Part shown: positions 56,291 through 64,000 of the stretch, in pieces
How positions within the stretch are numbered: the first letter of the stretch is position 1
Layout of the letters: each line of letters begins with the position of its first letter
Origin: Collimonas sp. PA-H2
GTDB taxonomy: Bacteria; Pseudomonadota; Gammaproteobacteria; Burkholderiales; Burkholderiaceae_D
Direction of reading: 5' to 3'
Length of the DNA stretch: 64,000 nucleotides
Assembly (NCBI RefSeq): GCF_002564105.1
Contig: NZ_PDBX01000001.1
Span: 3,720,001 to 3,784,000 of the forward strand
Translations under genes and position numbers: made by a program
The notes under the pieces: generated by a model
The model's database searches: none
Told to the model about the DNA's origin: nothing
The model's input: the letters and a program-made list of their open reading frames with translations, nothing else

Positions 56291-57313
56291 ATGAGCCATG
56301 AATTGCCGTCCATTCCCGAACGCTTCAATGTTGATGACAGAACGTTCATGGAAGAGATCGCTGCGCAATACCAGCCTGTGGTTTTGCGCGGCTACGTAAA
56401 AAACTGGCCGGCGGTGCAGGTGGCGCAGACCTCGGACGAAGCAGTCTGCGCCTATCTGAAAAAACTGGATAACGGTAGCGATGTCGACGCCATCATGATG
56501 CGGCCGGAAGCCAAGGGCCGCATCTTTTACGACGAAGCCATGAATGGCTTCAATTATCTGCGCAATCGTCTGCCGGTCTCGGCGATTCTCGACCAGTTGC
56601 TGCGTTATCGCTCCTTCCCCAATCCGCCGGCGGTCGCCGCGCAAAGTGCGTTGATCGCCAATTGCCTGCCAGGTTTCCTGGAGCAGAATAAATTGTCGAT
56701 GCTTGGCCCCAAGGTCATTCCCAGGATTTGGATAGGCAATGCCGTGACCACTCCTGCGCATTTCGACGATGCCCACAATATCGCCTGCGTGGTCAGCGGC
56801 AAGCGCCGCTTCACCTTGTTTCCGCCGGAACAGATCGGCAACCTGTATATCGGGCCGGTGGATTTTGCCCCAACAGGCGCGCCGATCAGCATGGTGTCGC
56901 TGAAGGAACCGGACTTCGGCAAGTATCCTAGATTCAGGGACGCACTGGCGGCGGCGCAAGTGGCTGAGCTGGAAGCCGGCGATGCGCTCTACATACCGCC
57001 GCTGTGGTGGCATCACGTCGAGTCGCTGCGGGCTTGCAATATCCTCGTCAATTACTGGTGGGGCGGGGCGGTCGGTACTGCGGATTCGATCCATTCCGGC
57101 TTTGACAGCCTGATGCTGGCGCTGCTCAACCTGAAGCGCCGGGCGCCGGCCTACCGCCAGGCCTGGGCCGCTGTCTTCAACCATTATGTGTTTGACGAGA
57201 ACGACGAAGTCGCTACCCATATCCCGCCACACCGGCATGGGATCCTGGGAAATATGTCAGCCGAGCAAGAGCAGCAGGTGAGGAGTTATCTGGCGAACAA
57301 GCTGAAAGGCTAG
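56291..57313 (+). CDS. JmjC-like cupin (cupin_8) oxygenase
   Basis: This 340-residue protein has the cupin_8 fold of Fe(II)/2-oxoglutarate hydroxylases. QPVVLRGYVKNWPAV opens the domain. TTPAHFDDAHNIACVVSGKRRFTLFPP carries the HxD metal pair, and GDALYIPPLWWHHVESL carries the distal histidine. Characterised relatives hydroxylate proteins or small molecules. The C-terminal 80 residues are helical. The neighbours, a VOC gene and a TetR gene, give no hint of a substrate. Confidence 0.85.
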   Translation: MSHELPSIPERFNVDDRTFMEEIAAQYQPVVLRGYVKNWPAVQVAQTSDEAVCAYLKKLDNGSDVDAIMMRPEAKGRIFYDEAMNGFNYLRNRLPVSAILDQLLRYRSFPNPPAVAAQSALIANCLPGFLEQNKLSMLGPKVIPRIWIGNAVTTPAHFDDAHNIACVVSGKRRFTLFPPEQIGNLYIGPVDFAPTGAPISMVSLKEPDFGKYPRFRDALAAAQVAELEAGDALYIPPLWWHHVESLRACNILVNYWWGGAVGTADSIHSGFDSLMLALLNLKRRAPAYRQAWAAVFNHYVFDENDEVATHIPPHRHGILGNMSAEQEQQVRSYLANKLKG

Positions 57314-57375
57314 CGCCGCTCTGCACACCTGTTAATGACCGTCAGGCGCGATGCGGCGGTGTAGTCCGGGCGGAT

Positions 57376-57909
57376 CTATTTTGGCCGCAAGACTGACAGG
57401 ATCAGCGTTATCTGCGCCTCGCTGGCATGCGCGCCCTCCAGCGTCGAGTAGCCGATCCAGGCCCAGTAAGTCCATTCGCCGAGCGCCAGCGCATCGGCTT
57501 TCGGCCAGCCAATGTCGCGCAGCAGCTTGGCCAGGTAGGCGATGCGTTTCTGGTCTACCTGCGCTTGCACGCTACTGACACGCTGGTCGGTATTGGACCA
57601 CGAGCGTATTGCCCGCGACAGCATGAAATCCGCACCGAGAGAACCGGTTATCCAATGGCGTAACTTTACAGCGGCATCGCCTCCAAGGCCTTCCACGCAC
57701 TCAATCGCAGCCTGTGTATGGCTTTGCTCCCATTCTTCCAGCAGCGCGGATTGATATTCATCCAGGTTTTTGAAATGCCAGTAGAAGCTGCCTTTGGTGA
57801 CGCCGAGCTGCAGTGCAATCGGCATGATGCGCAAGCCTTGGACGCCTTCCTCGGCAAGTGCGCGCAAGCCGGCATCGAGCCAGCTTTGTCGGTTTTTTCT
57901 TTCTTCCAT
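57376..57909 (-). CDS. TetR family transcriptional regulator
   Basis: This repressor has 177 residues from ATG 57909 (MEERKNRQSWLDAG). The DNA-binding part covers residues 1-48, with GVQGLRIMPIALQLGVTKGS and FYWHFKNLDEYQSALLEEWE. The C-terminal domain carries WTYWAWIGYSTLEGA. The gene diverges from the DUF4336 gene. Two similar palindromes flank the promoter between them, strongly suggesting that it represses that gene and itself. Confidence 0.88.
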   Translation of the reverse strand: MEERKNRQSWLDAGLRALAEEGVQGLRIMPIALQLGVTKGSFYWHFKNLDEYQSALLEEWEQSHTQAAIECVEGLGGDAAVKLRHWITGSLGADFMLSRAIRSWSNTDQRVSSVQAQVDQKRIAYLAKLLRDIGWPKADALALGEWTYWAWIGYSTLEGAHASEAQITLILSVLRPK

Positions 57910-57918
57910 GACGCCACC

Positions 57919-57978
57919 ATACCTAAAGGTATTGACAGTTGCAACTGCAGATGTGATTATCACCATACTGTAAGGTAT
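57919..57978 (+). promoter_or_regulatory. Promoter of DUF4336 gene flanked by twin TetR operators
   Basis: Operator 1 is ATACCT-AA-AGGTAT at 57919-57932 and operator 2 is ATACT-GTA-AGGTAT at 57965-57978, sharing the AGGTAT half-site. Between them are TTGACA (57932-57937) and GATTAT (57955-57960), separated by 17 bases. Binding of the adjacent TetR would block the promoter. Confidence 0.65.
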
Positions 57979-58052
57979 GGTTGGTTTCTGGCTAAGGCCT
58001 GGCGTGGCCATGCTTCCTGAGTTACTCCACCGTGGAAAAGAGGTTGATTGCA

Positions 58053-58736
58053 ATGCTACAAGCTATCGCTCCCAATATTTGGCATGTGCAGCATGAGTTC
58101 GCCGCAAATGGTTTACGCATTTCTTCGCGCATGACTGTGGTTCGTCTTGCCAATGGTGCGCTCTGGCTGCATTCGCCGATTCCGATTGACGCCGTTCTTC
58201 GTTCTCAGCTGATGGCATTGGGGAAGGTCGACTTCATTGTCGCGCCAAACAAGATGCATCATCTTTTTGCAGCCGAATGCCAGGCTGCTTTTCCTGGTTC
58301 CAAGCTGTTTGGAGCGCCCGGATTGAAGGCCAAGCGGCCGGATCTGAAGGAACTGATCGAACTGGATTGCGGGGCCGAAACCGCATGGCAGGATGAGCTC
58401 GAACAGCTATTCTTTGGCGGCATCCCCTTGGGCAACGAGACTGTCTGGTTTCACAAAGCCTCGGGTACGCTGATTCTGACGGACCTGTGTCAATGGTGGC
58501 AGGGAGAGCTGCCATTTGCCGCCAAGGCATACGCCACGCTTACCGGCGTGCGCCGCCAGTTGGCCGTGCCGAGGATGGTGCGCTGGATGGTGAAAGATCG
58601 CCAGGCGGCACGCATCAGCGCGCAAGGGATTCTCCGCTGGCCGATCACGCGTGTCATCTCTGCACATAATGTCATCGTCGAGCAGGATGCGCACGCCGCG
58701 CTTGAAAAGGCATTTTCCTGCTTTATCGATGGCTAA
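58053..58736 (+). CDS. DUF4336 domain protein, metallo-beta-lactamase-like
   Basis: This protein has 227 residues from ATG 58053 (MLQAIAPNIWHVQ), with AGAGG upstream; an upstream GTG is less likely. It has the DUF4336 pattern: NGLRISSRMTVVRLANGALWLHSPIP, VDFIVAPNKMHHLFAAECQAAFP and ILTDLCQWW. The family looks like a divergent metallo-beta-lactamase fold with the HxHxDH motif reduced to NKMHH. The TetR gene diverges from it and likely controls it. The reaction is unknown. Confidence 0.82.
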   Translation: MLQAIAPNIWHVQHEFAANGLRISSRMTVVRLANGALWLHSPIPIDAVLRSQLMALGKVDFIVAPNKMHHLFAAECQAAFPGSKLFGAPGLKAKRPDLKELIELDCGAETAWQDELEQLFFGGIPLGNETVWFHKASGTLILTDLCQWWQGELPFAAKAYATLTGVRRQLAVPRMVRWMVKDRQAARISAQGILRWPITRVISAHNVIVEQDAHAALEKAFSCFIDG

Positions 58737-58856
58737 GCTTGCAGCTTGAAAGCTGGCGACAGGTGCTTCCGATATCGCTTTTAAGCTATCCTGAGCGGGC
58801 CGGTGCAAAAGTGTTTCTCTTCGCTTTCCGGCTGAATATCAACCTGGAGCTTCAAC

Positions 58857-59228
58857 ATGAAGGACATCACATCGCCCAAGCAGATCGCCGCCTCGCTGAC
58901 CGAACACTGGTCGCCGCGGGTGGTGGCGGAAGTTGACGATTCATATATCAAGGTGGCCAAGGTCAAAGGCTCCCTGGCTTGGCACAGCCACGAGAATGAG
59001 GACGAGCTGTTCCTGATTCTCAAGGGGCACTTGCGGATTGAAATGGAACAGGGGTCGGTCGAACTTTCCGAGGGTGAGATGTTTGTCGTGCCTAAAGGCG
59101 TGCGGCATAATCCGGTGGCCGAAGAAGAGTGCCATCTCATGCTGATCGAGCGCAAATCGACGCTGCATACCGGTGACGTGGTGAGCGAGAAAACCCGTTC
59201 TCTGGCTGAGCAGCTGCGTCCCGTGTGA
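58857..59228 (+). CDS. Small cupin-domain protein
   Basis: This 123-residue single-domain cupin has motif 1 as WHSHENEDELFLILKGHLRIEM and motif 2 as LSEGEMFVVPKGVRHNPVA. The metal-binding His, His, Glu and His are all present. Such proteins range from isomerases to small-molecule sensors. The gene lies 120 bases after the DUF4336 gene on the same strand and may be cotranscribed. Confidence 0.88.
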   Translation: MKDITSPKQIAASLTEHWSPRVVAEVDDSYIKVAKVKGSLAWHSHENEDELFLILKGHLRIEMEQGSVELSEGEMFVVPKGVRHNPVAEEECHLMLIERKSTLHTGDVVSEKTRSLAEQLRPV

Positions 59229-59238
59229 TTGGCGGGAG

Positions 59239-59544
59239 CTACGCTTTCTCTCGCAGCATCGAATCGATTTTGTTCGCTTTCCAGACCGCATACTCTTGCG
59301 ACAAACAAACCGCGCAAGGCCGGTAGCCGGCCGCTTCAGCGTCGGCCTGATTCAAGAAAAACACCCGGTTCGCAACATAGCCGCCTCTGGCTATCGCTTG
59401 CAGCGCCGCGCGGCAGTCGAGTCGGCCATAGATGCGGCTGCGGCGATGGCCGCCCAGGCTGCCCGGCCGGGTGCTGTCATAGTGCTTGCCATCCGCGCCT
59501 GTCAGCTGCCATGTCCGGCCGCCATTGCCGGCTTCGGTTTTCAA
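59239..59544 (-). CDS. Stand-alone Ada-type metal-binding domain protein
   Basis: This 101-residue protein starts with a TTG that overlaps the ada stop as TTGA, implying translational coupling. Residues about 35-85 resemble the N-terminal zinc domain of Ada: SRIYGRLDCRAALQAI, NRVFFLNQADAEAAGYRPCAVC. It keeps the first cysteine and the CxxC pair but lacks the fourth Ada cysteine. Members of this small family occur widely and have no defined role. Its position behind an Ada that has lost these cysteines is suggestive. Confidence 0.75.
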   Translation of the reverse strand: MKTEAGNGGRTWQLTGADGKHYDSTRPGSLGGHRRSRIYGRLDCRAALQAIARGGYVANRVFFLNQADAEAAGYRPCAVCLSQEYAVWKANKIDSMLREKA

Positions 59545-60620
59545 TCGCGGCTTTCCCGTTCCAGCAGGGCGCGCTTGCGCTCCACGCCCCAGCGATAGCC
59601 GGAACCGCTGCCGTCGCTGCGTATCACGCGATGGCAGGGAATCGCCACCGCCAGGGTATTGGCGGCGCAGGCTTGCGCAACGGCGCGAACGGCTTTAGGC
59701 GAGCCGATGCGGGCGGCGATTTCAGCGTAACTCGCAGTGCTGCCGACGGGGATTTCGCGCAGGGCCTGCCATACCCTTTGCTGGAACGCCGTGCCGCGCA
59801 CATCCAGCGGTAAATCGAGGCCGAGTGCCGGCGCTTCGATGAAGCCGACCACTTGCGCCACCAACTGCTCGAAATCGTGGTCGGCGCCGATCAGATGGGC
59901 GCGCGGGAATTGATCCTGCAGGTCATGCGCCAGCGCGTTCGGATCGTCGCCCAGCAGGATCGCGCAGACGCCGCGATCGCTTTGCGCCACCAGGATCGCA
60001 CCCAGTGAGCATTGGCCAATGGCGAAGCGGATCTCGGTGTTGGCGCCGCCGGCGCGATAGTCGGTGGGGGTCATTCCCAGCACTTTTCCCGAGGCTTCGT
60101 AGAAGCGGCTATTCGAGTTGAAACCGGCGTCGTAGATGGCCTCGGTGACGGAATGGCTGCGGCTCAGATGGTCGCGTACTTTCCTGGCGCGGTTGGCATT
60201 GGCGTAGCTTTTCGGCGTCAGGCCGGTGACGGCTTTGAATACGCGGTGGAAGTGATACACGCTAAGGCCGGCATCGGCCGCCAGCATTTCCAGGCTGGGC
60301 AGTTCCAGCGCGGTCTCGATGCTGCGGCAGGCGGTGGAGACCAGTTCGGCGTGCTGGGCTGCGACCGTGGTCTGGTCGGCGCCGCGTTTGCTGGGCCGGT
60401 AGCCGGCCGCTTCAGCGGCCGCCGGAGTGTCGAAGAATTCCACGTTTTCGGGACGCGGCAAGCGGGTCGGGCTGCTCGGGCGGCAGTACACGCCGGTGGT
60501 TTTGACAGCATACACAAACAATTTGTCTGCGGCGGGATCTCTGGCCAGCACCGCGTTCCAGCGCGGATCGCGCTCAGCGGTTTGCTTGGCAGTGTACTGG
60601 TGTGATGTCAGGGTTCGCAT
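59541..60620 (-). CDS. ada: Ada-type regulator/O6-methylguanine-DNA methyltransferase with degenerate N-domain
   Basis: This 359-residue protein has three parts. The N-terminal Ada domain (about 15-85) has YCRPSSPTR and AGYRPSKRG. Only Cys46 of the four zinc cysteines survives; the others are Ser50, Ser77 and Gly80. An AraC helix-turn-helix region (about 95-185) follows (SLEMLAADAGLSVYHFHRVF). The C-terminal methyltransferase (about 195-355) keeps the catalytic IPCHRVI with Cys329. O6-methylguanine repair should work. Sensing of methyl phosphotriesters, which needs zinc, is doubtful. It lies downstream of the alkB and glycosylase genes. Confidence 0.92.
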   Translation of the reverse strand: MRTLTSHQYTAKQTAERDPRWNAVLARDPAADKLFVYAVKTTGVYCRPSSPTRLPRPENVEFFDTPAAAEAAGYRPSKRGADQTTVAAQHAELVSTACRSIETALELPSLEMLAADAGLSVYHFHRVFKAVTGLTPKSYANANRARKVRDHLSRSHSVTEAIYDAGFNSNSRFYEASGKVLGMTPTDYRAGGANTEIRFAIGQCSLGAILVAQSDRGVCAILLGDDPNALAHDLQDQFPRAHLIGADHDFEQLVAQVVGFIEAPALGLDLPLDVRGTAFQQRVWQALREIPVGSTASYAEIAARIGSPKAVRAVAQACAANTLAVAIPCHRVIRSDGSGSGYRWGVERKRALLERESRD

Positions 60621-60708
60621 ATCTGCTTCCGGTTGGATTGGTGTAGCTCTACTTTAGCCACGCGGCTGGCTACCTACACTCCGGGTCTTGCTTTCAAATT
60701 CAAATAAT

Positions 60709-61368
60709 CTATTCAGCGGCGGCAGCTTTCGGCAGACGCCACAAATACCAGGACGCCACGGTGCGATAGGGGCTCCAGGCCAGGCCGATTTCGCTGATCT
60801 GTTTTTTAGTCGGTGTCTGCGCCAGGTTTTTCAGGCGGCGGTAGCCTTCGCGCACGCCGAAATCGTCGGCCGGCAAGATGTCCGAGCGCTCCAACGTGTA
60901 AATCAGCAGCATCTCGACGGTCCAGCGGCCGACGCCGCGCAGCGGCAGCAGGCGTTCTATCAGCGCCTCGTCGCTCATCTTCAAGGCTTCCTTGCGCAAG
61001 GGAACCACGCCGTCCAGCGCCGCCTGCGCAATGCCGTGGATGGTGGCGATCTTGTTGGCGGAGAAGCCGCAGCCGCGCAGTGTTTCGACCCTGGTATCAA
61101 GCAGTTGCCGGGCGGTAGGGAAATTTTGTTCGCCCTGGTCGCCATATAGGGCCAGCATGCGGCCAAGGATGGCGTCGCCGGCGCGCACATGCAACTGCTG
61201 ATAGGCGATCGCTCGCACCAGCGCCTGGTATGGTTCGCGCGCCGGCTTGGCGGCGTGGCGGCAAGGACCGATGTTAGCAATGTGGCGCGCCCAGTCCTGG
61301 TCCAGCGCTGACAGGAAAGTCTCTGCGCGGCGATAAGCGGCTTCCGAAATATCTGCGGCAATCTTCAC
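60709..61368 (-). CDS. DNA-3-methyladenine glycosylase II (AlkA-like)
   Basis: This base-excision enzyme has 219 residues from GTG 61368, whose G is also the last base of the alkB TAG stop. The helix-hairpin-helix is RLLPLRGVGRWTVEMLLIYT, followed by the catalytic aspartate in DILPADDFGVREGYRRL. AIAYQQLHVRAGDAILGR matches the family. It lacks the N-terminal TATA-like domain of E. coli AlkA. It removes alkylated purines and works with the alkB and ada products. Confidence 0.9.
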   Translation of the reverse strand: MKIAADISEAAYRRAETFLSALDQDWARHIANIGPCRHAAKPAREPYQALVRAIAYQQLHVRAGDAILGRMLALYGDQGEQNFPTARQLLDTRVETLRGCGFSANKIATIHGIAQAALDGVVPLRKEALKMSDEALIERLLPLRGVGRWTVEMLLIYTLERSDILPADDFGVREGYRRLKNLAQTPTKKQISEIGLAWSPYRTVASWYLWRLPKAAAAE

Positions 61369-62021
61369 TAGGCTACCTTGCGAAAAGTGAGGTTGATGCG
61401 CTGCCGGCCCAGCAAGGGGTGTTCGGCTTCCTTCAGCGGCAGTATGCCGTGAAAGCGCAAGCGGTCGGGGCCACCCCACACCACGACATCGCCGTGGAAC
61501 AGCGGCACCCTGGCAGCCTTGTCGCTGCGCTCATTACCGCCGAACAGGAACATCGCAGGAATGCCTAGCGACACCGAGACGATAGGCGCGCCATAGTCGA
61601 GCTCATCCTTGTCCTGATGCAGCGTCAGCCTGGTTCCCGGCGCATAGCGGTTGACCAGGCAAGCTTCGGGAACGAAGCCATCGTAGCCGGCTTGGGCAGC
61701 GGCGCTTTGCGCCAGCTGCAGGAAGCTGGGCGGCATCGGTGGCCACTGTTTGCCGTTGTCAGGGTCGATGGCGCTGTAGCGATAGCCGCGGCGGTCGCTG
61801 GTCCAGCCGAGGGCGCCGCAGCAGGTCATTGCGACCGACATGCGGAAGCCGCCCGGCGTCACCAGGTGGCGGAACGGCGATGCGCGTTCGATCAGCGCCA
61901 GCGCCGGCAGCAGTTGCTGCACGTAGGGCAGGGCGAAGGCGCGCAGGACGAAGGCGCCCGGGGCTAGCTGTTCCTGGCGCTGTTCGGTCGGTTCCAGCGA
62001 ATCAAATAAATCGAGAGTCAT
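61368..62021 (-). CDS. alkB: Alkylated-DNA dioxygenase AlkB
   Basis: This 217-residue Fe(II)/2-oxoglutarate enzyme demethylates 1-methyladenine and 3-methylcytosine. LVNRYAPGTRLTLHQDKDELDYGAP... contains the HxD metal pair (residues in LHQDKDE). GGPDRLRFHGILPL carries the distal histidine, and RQRINLTFR carries the 2-oxoglutarate arginines. It is translationally coupled to the glycosylase gene and starts 9 bases after the upstream oxygenase stop. Confidence 0.96.
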   Translation of the reverse strand: MTLDLFDSLEPTEQRQEQLAPGAFVLRAFALPYVQQLLPALALIERASPFRHLVTPGGFRMSVAMTCCGALGWTSDRRGYRYSAIDPDNGKQWPPMPPSFLQLAQSAAAQAGYDGFVPEACLVNRYAPGTRLTLHQDKDELDYGAPIVSVSLGIPAMFLFGGNERSDKAARVPLFHGDVVVWGGPDRLRFHGILPLKEAEHPLLGRQRINLTFRKVA

Positions 62022-62030
62022 GCTGTTTTT

Positions 62031-62774
62031 TCATTGAGCGTCGTGAAAAATCACGCCTAAGGTGTGCCGTGTCCCGGAACGGATGCGGCTGACGCCATGC
62101 CGTAAATTTACCCTATATGCGCCGCGCTGGCCTTGCAGCGGCCGGTTGTTGACCGCGAAAATCACCGCATCGCCCTGGCTGAGCGGCACGACTTCCGCGC
62201 GCGATTGCATGCGCGGCCGCTGTTCGGTCATCACGAATTCGCCGCCGCTGAAATCCTGCCCTGGCTGTGACAGCAGGATCGCCGCCTGCAAGGGAAATAC
62301 ATGTTCGCCATACAAATCCTGGTGCAAGCAGTTGTAGTCGCCCGCGCCATATTGCAGCATCAGCGGTGTCGGCCGCCGCTGGCCTGCGGCATGGCAGCGG
62401 GCGATGAAATTGGCATGCTGCAAGGGGAAACGGACATCGATATTCATGGTGGCGTGCCAGCGGTTGGCAATCGCCACCAGCTGCGGATAAAGCATGCTGC
62501 GCAGGTCGCCGACCAGGTCCGGCAGCGGATAGTCGAAATACTGATATTCGCCGCGGCCGAAGCCGTGGCGTTCCATCACGATACGGCTGCGAAACAGATC
62601 CTTGCGGGCGTAAAGCGCAATCAGTGCCTGGCATTCCTCCGCTGTCAGCAGCTGCGTTAGCAGGGCGCTGCCGTAACTGTCCAGGTCGTGAGCAATGGCG
62701 TTCCAGTCTGCGCCGCCGATCCGTTCTGCGATTGAGGCCTGGCTGCCAACCGCCGCGCGCAGTGTATTCATCAT
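62031..62774 (-). CDS. 2OG-Fe(II) oxygenase of the alkylation-repair cluster
   Basis: This 247-residue double-stranded beta-helix oxygenase has GDYNCLHQDLYGEHVFPLQ for the HxD pair, and YRVNLRHGVSRIRSGTRHTL for the distal histidine and 2-oxoglutarate arginine. The family resembles prolyl-4-hydroxylase-like enzymes and is often encoded with ada and alkB. Its substrate is unknown; repair or an alkylation-linked modification is inferred from context. It is first in the minus-strand cluster. A TATACT box lies about 30-40 bases before the start. Confidence 0.85.
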   Translation of the reverse strand: MMNTLRAAVGSQASIAERIGGADWNAIAHDLDSYGSALLTQLLTAEECQALIALYARKDLFRSRIVMERHGFGRGEYQYFDYPLPDLVGDLRSMLYPQLVAIANRWHATMNIDVRFPLQHANFIARCHAAGQRRPTPLMLQYGAGDYNCLHQDLYGEHVFPLQAAILLSQPGQDFSGGEFVMTEQRPRMQSRAEVVPLSQGDAVIFAVNNRPLQGQRGAYRVNLRHGVSRIRSGTRHTLGVIFHDAQ

Positions 62775-63006
62775 TTCTCCGTATCGGTTTGATTGCAGCC
62801 AGTATAGCCAGACGGTCCGATACGCCGCACCCCGACTCTTGCGGTCAAATTCGGCGATGTAGCGGCTTCATGAAATTACTGCTCGATAAACATTAAATTC
62901 TCTATATATTTGATTTGCAGTCAAGTATGAATTGTCGGCACAGTGGTTTTTCTTTGTCTTTGCAGCGCTCAAACTGCATGGCGTTAAATTACAACAGGAA
63001 ACCATC

Positions 63007-64000
63007 ATGCCACTTGCACTCTGGGCGCTCACACTCAGCGCTTTTGCCATAGGAACCACCGAATTCGTGATTGTCGGCCTGATTCCGACCATTGCCGCCA
63101 GCCTTGGCGTCTCGGTACCTTCCGCCGGCCTTCTCGTCAGCCTCTACGCGCTCGGCGTCGCGGTCGGCGCGCCGGTGCTCACCGCGCTGACCGGCCGCGT
63201 GCCGCGCAAGCATTTGCTGCTGGGCTTGATGGCGCTGTTCACCATCGGCAACCTGGTGGCGTGGATGGCGCCGGGTTATGAAGCCCTGATAGCGGCGCGC
63301 GTCCTAACCGGCCTGGCGCACGGCGTGTTCTTTTCCATCGGCTCGACCATCGCTACCAGCCTGGTGCCCAAGGAAAAGGCGGCTAGCGCGATCGCAATCA
63401 TGTTCACCGGCCTGACCGTGGCGCTGGTCACCGGCGTGCCGCTGGGGACCTGGATCGGCCAGACCTGGGGCTGGCAGTCGACTTTCCTGGCCGTGTCGCT
63501 GCTGGGTGTGATCGCCTTTGCCGGCAGCTGGATGCTGGTGCCGCATGATATTGCGGGCAGCAAGCCGGCCTCGCTGCGGACCCAGGCCGCCGTGCTGAAG
63601 AAACCGCGCCTGCTGTTGGTGTATGCGATCACGGCGCTGGGTTATGGCGGCTCCTTCATCGCCTTTACCTATCTGGCGCCGATTTTGCAGGAGATATCAG
63701 GGTTTTCAGCTTCGACCGTCAGCCTGGTGATGCTGGTATACGGCGTTTCGGTAGCCTTCGGCAATATCTGGGGCGGCAAACTGGCCGACAGGAAGGGGCC
63801 GGTTCGCGCCTTGCAGCTCGTCTTTGCCATGCTGGCGGTGGTCTTGTTTGTCCTGACTTTCACGGCATCGAATCCATGGCTGGCAGTGCTGACGGTGCTG
63901 GCATGGGGTGCATTCGCCTTCGGCAATGTGCCGGGCTTGCAGGTGTATGTCGTGCAACAAGCTGAACGGCATGCGCCGCGCGCTGTGGATGTTGCGTCCG
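63007..64000 (+). CDS. MFS drug/sugar exporter, DHA1 family (3' end beyond window)
   Basis: At least 331 codons are open from ATG 63007, which has AGGA seven bases upstream. The first helix, LTLSAFAIGTTEFVIVGLIP, is the signature of the AraJ/YdhP/SotB group of proton-driven exporters. VALVTGVPLGTWIGQTWGWQ is motif C of the DHA1 family. About ten helices are in the window. It has no frameshift. The neighbouring repair genes diverge and are probably unrelated. Confidence 0.92.
   Translation, partial: MPLALWALTLSAFAIGTTEFVIVGLIPTIAASLGVSVPSAGLLVSLYALGVAVGAPVLTALTGRVPRKHLLLGLMALFTIGNLVAWMAPGYEALIAARVLTGLAHGVFFSIGSTIATSLVPKEKAASAIAIMFTGLTVALVTGVPLGTWIGQTWGWQSTFLAVSLLGVIAFAGSWMLVPHDIAGSKPASLRTQAAVLKKPRLLLVYAITALGYGGSFIAFTYLAPILQEISGFSASTVSLVMLVYGVSVAFGNIWGGKLADRKGPVRALQLVFAMLAVVLFVLTFTASNPWLAVLTVLAWGAFAFGNVPGLQVYVVQQAERHAPRAVDVAS

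Noticed and set aside
1..64000. CRISPR array
   Set aside because: No regularly spaced short direct repeats were seen in any intergenic region.

Overview
The window reads as chromosomal DNA of a Betaproteobacterium of the Burkholderiales. An Oxalobacteraceae genome such as Collimonas is my best guess. This is inferred from protein style, high-GC codon use, the phasin, and the gene orders ribF-ileS-lspA-coaBC-dut, clpS-clpA, yhdP-nitrilase-tldD and transketolase-gap. There is no rRNA, no intact tRNA and no CRISPR array.

Layout. (1) 1-4242, minus strand: type VI secretion tip protein VgrG followed by a Tle3-like phospholipase effector that runs off the left edge. (2) 4243-10029: an accessory-looking stretch. 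It holds a phasin, a DUF1772 membrane protein, a probable small RNA, a TetR regulator with an alpha/beta hydrolase, two copies of a tmRNA-3'-end-like sequence 4 kb apart, a broken acetyltransferase, and an orphan DUF1629-type immunity gene in AT-rich DNA. (3) 10030-18344: LysE exporter, secreted S9 peptidase, an outer-membrane barrel of unknown role, an MHYT sensor, Uup and an acetyltransferase. (4) 18371-27827: housekeeping genes: SirB1-type protein, murJ, rpsT, DUF192, an Asr-like basic periplasmic peptide, an RluE-type pseudouridine synthase, icd, a cold-shock protein, clpS and clpA. (5) 27920-35503, minus strand: one long cluster, ribF-ileS-lspA-coaBC-dut and a lipoprotein of the M48 peptidase fold with a damaged zinc motif. 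(6) 35684-40980: two elaborate palindromic elements around a polyamine/membrane cassette on the minus strand: a SpeD-SpeE fusion, a YgiB/DUF1190-like lipoprotein, an ATP-grasp glutathionylspermidine-synthase-like protein and DUF350. (7) 41262-55654: transketolase, GNAT, GAPDH, DUF2007, glnE, yhdP, nitrilase, tldD and an ElaA-type acetyltransferase. (8) 55726-64000: VOC protein, JmjC-like cupin, TetR with DUF4336 and twin operators, a cupin, an alkylation-repair cluster (2OG oxygenase, alkB, an AlkA-type glycosylase, ada, mini-Ada) and the first part of an MFS exporter.

Most noteworthy: the polyamine cassette with its fused SpeD-SpeE enzyme; a 264-bp element that can fold into a three-way junction and whose terminal repeat supplies the last residues and stop codon of that fusion; an Ada protein lacking three of the four zinc cysteines; an M48 homologue with KEMAH in place of HExxH; and a probable terminator-ended small RNA at about 6617-6690. 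Start codons were moved inward from the longest reading frame wherever homology or ribosome-binding sites argued for it; this is stated per gene. No database search was possible, so all family assignments rest on motif and sequence recognition.
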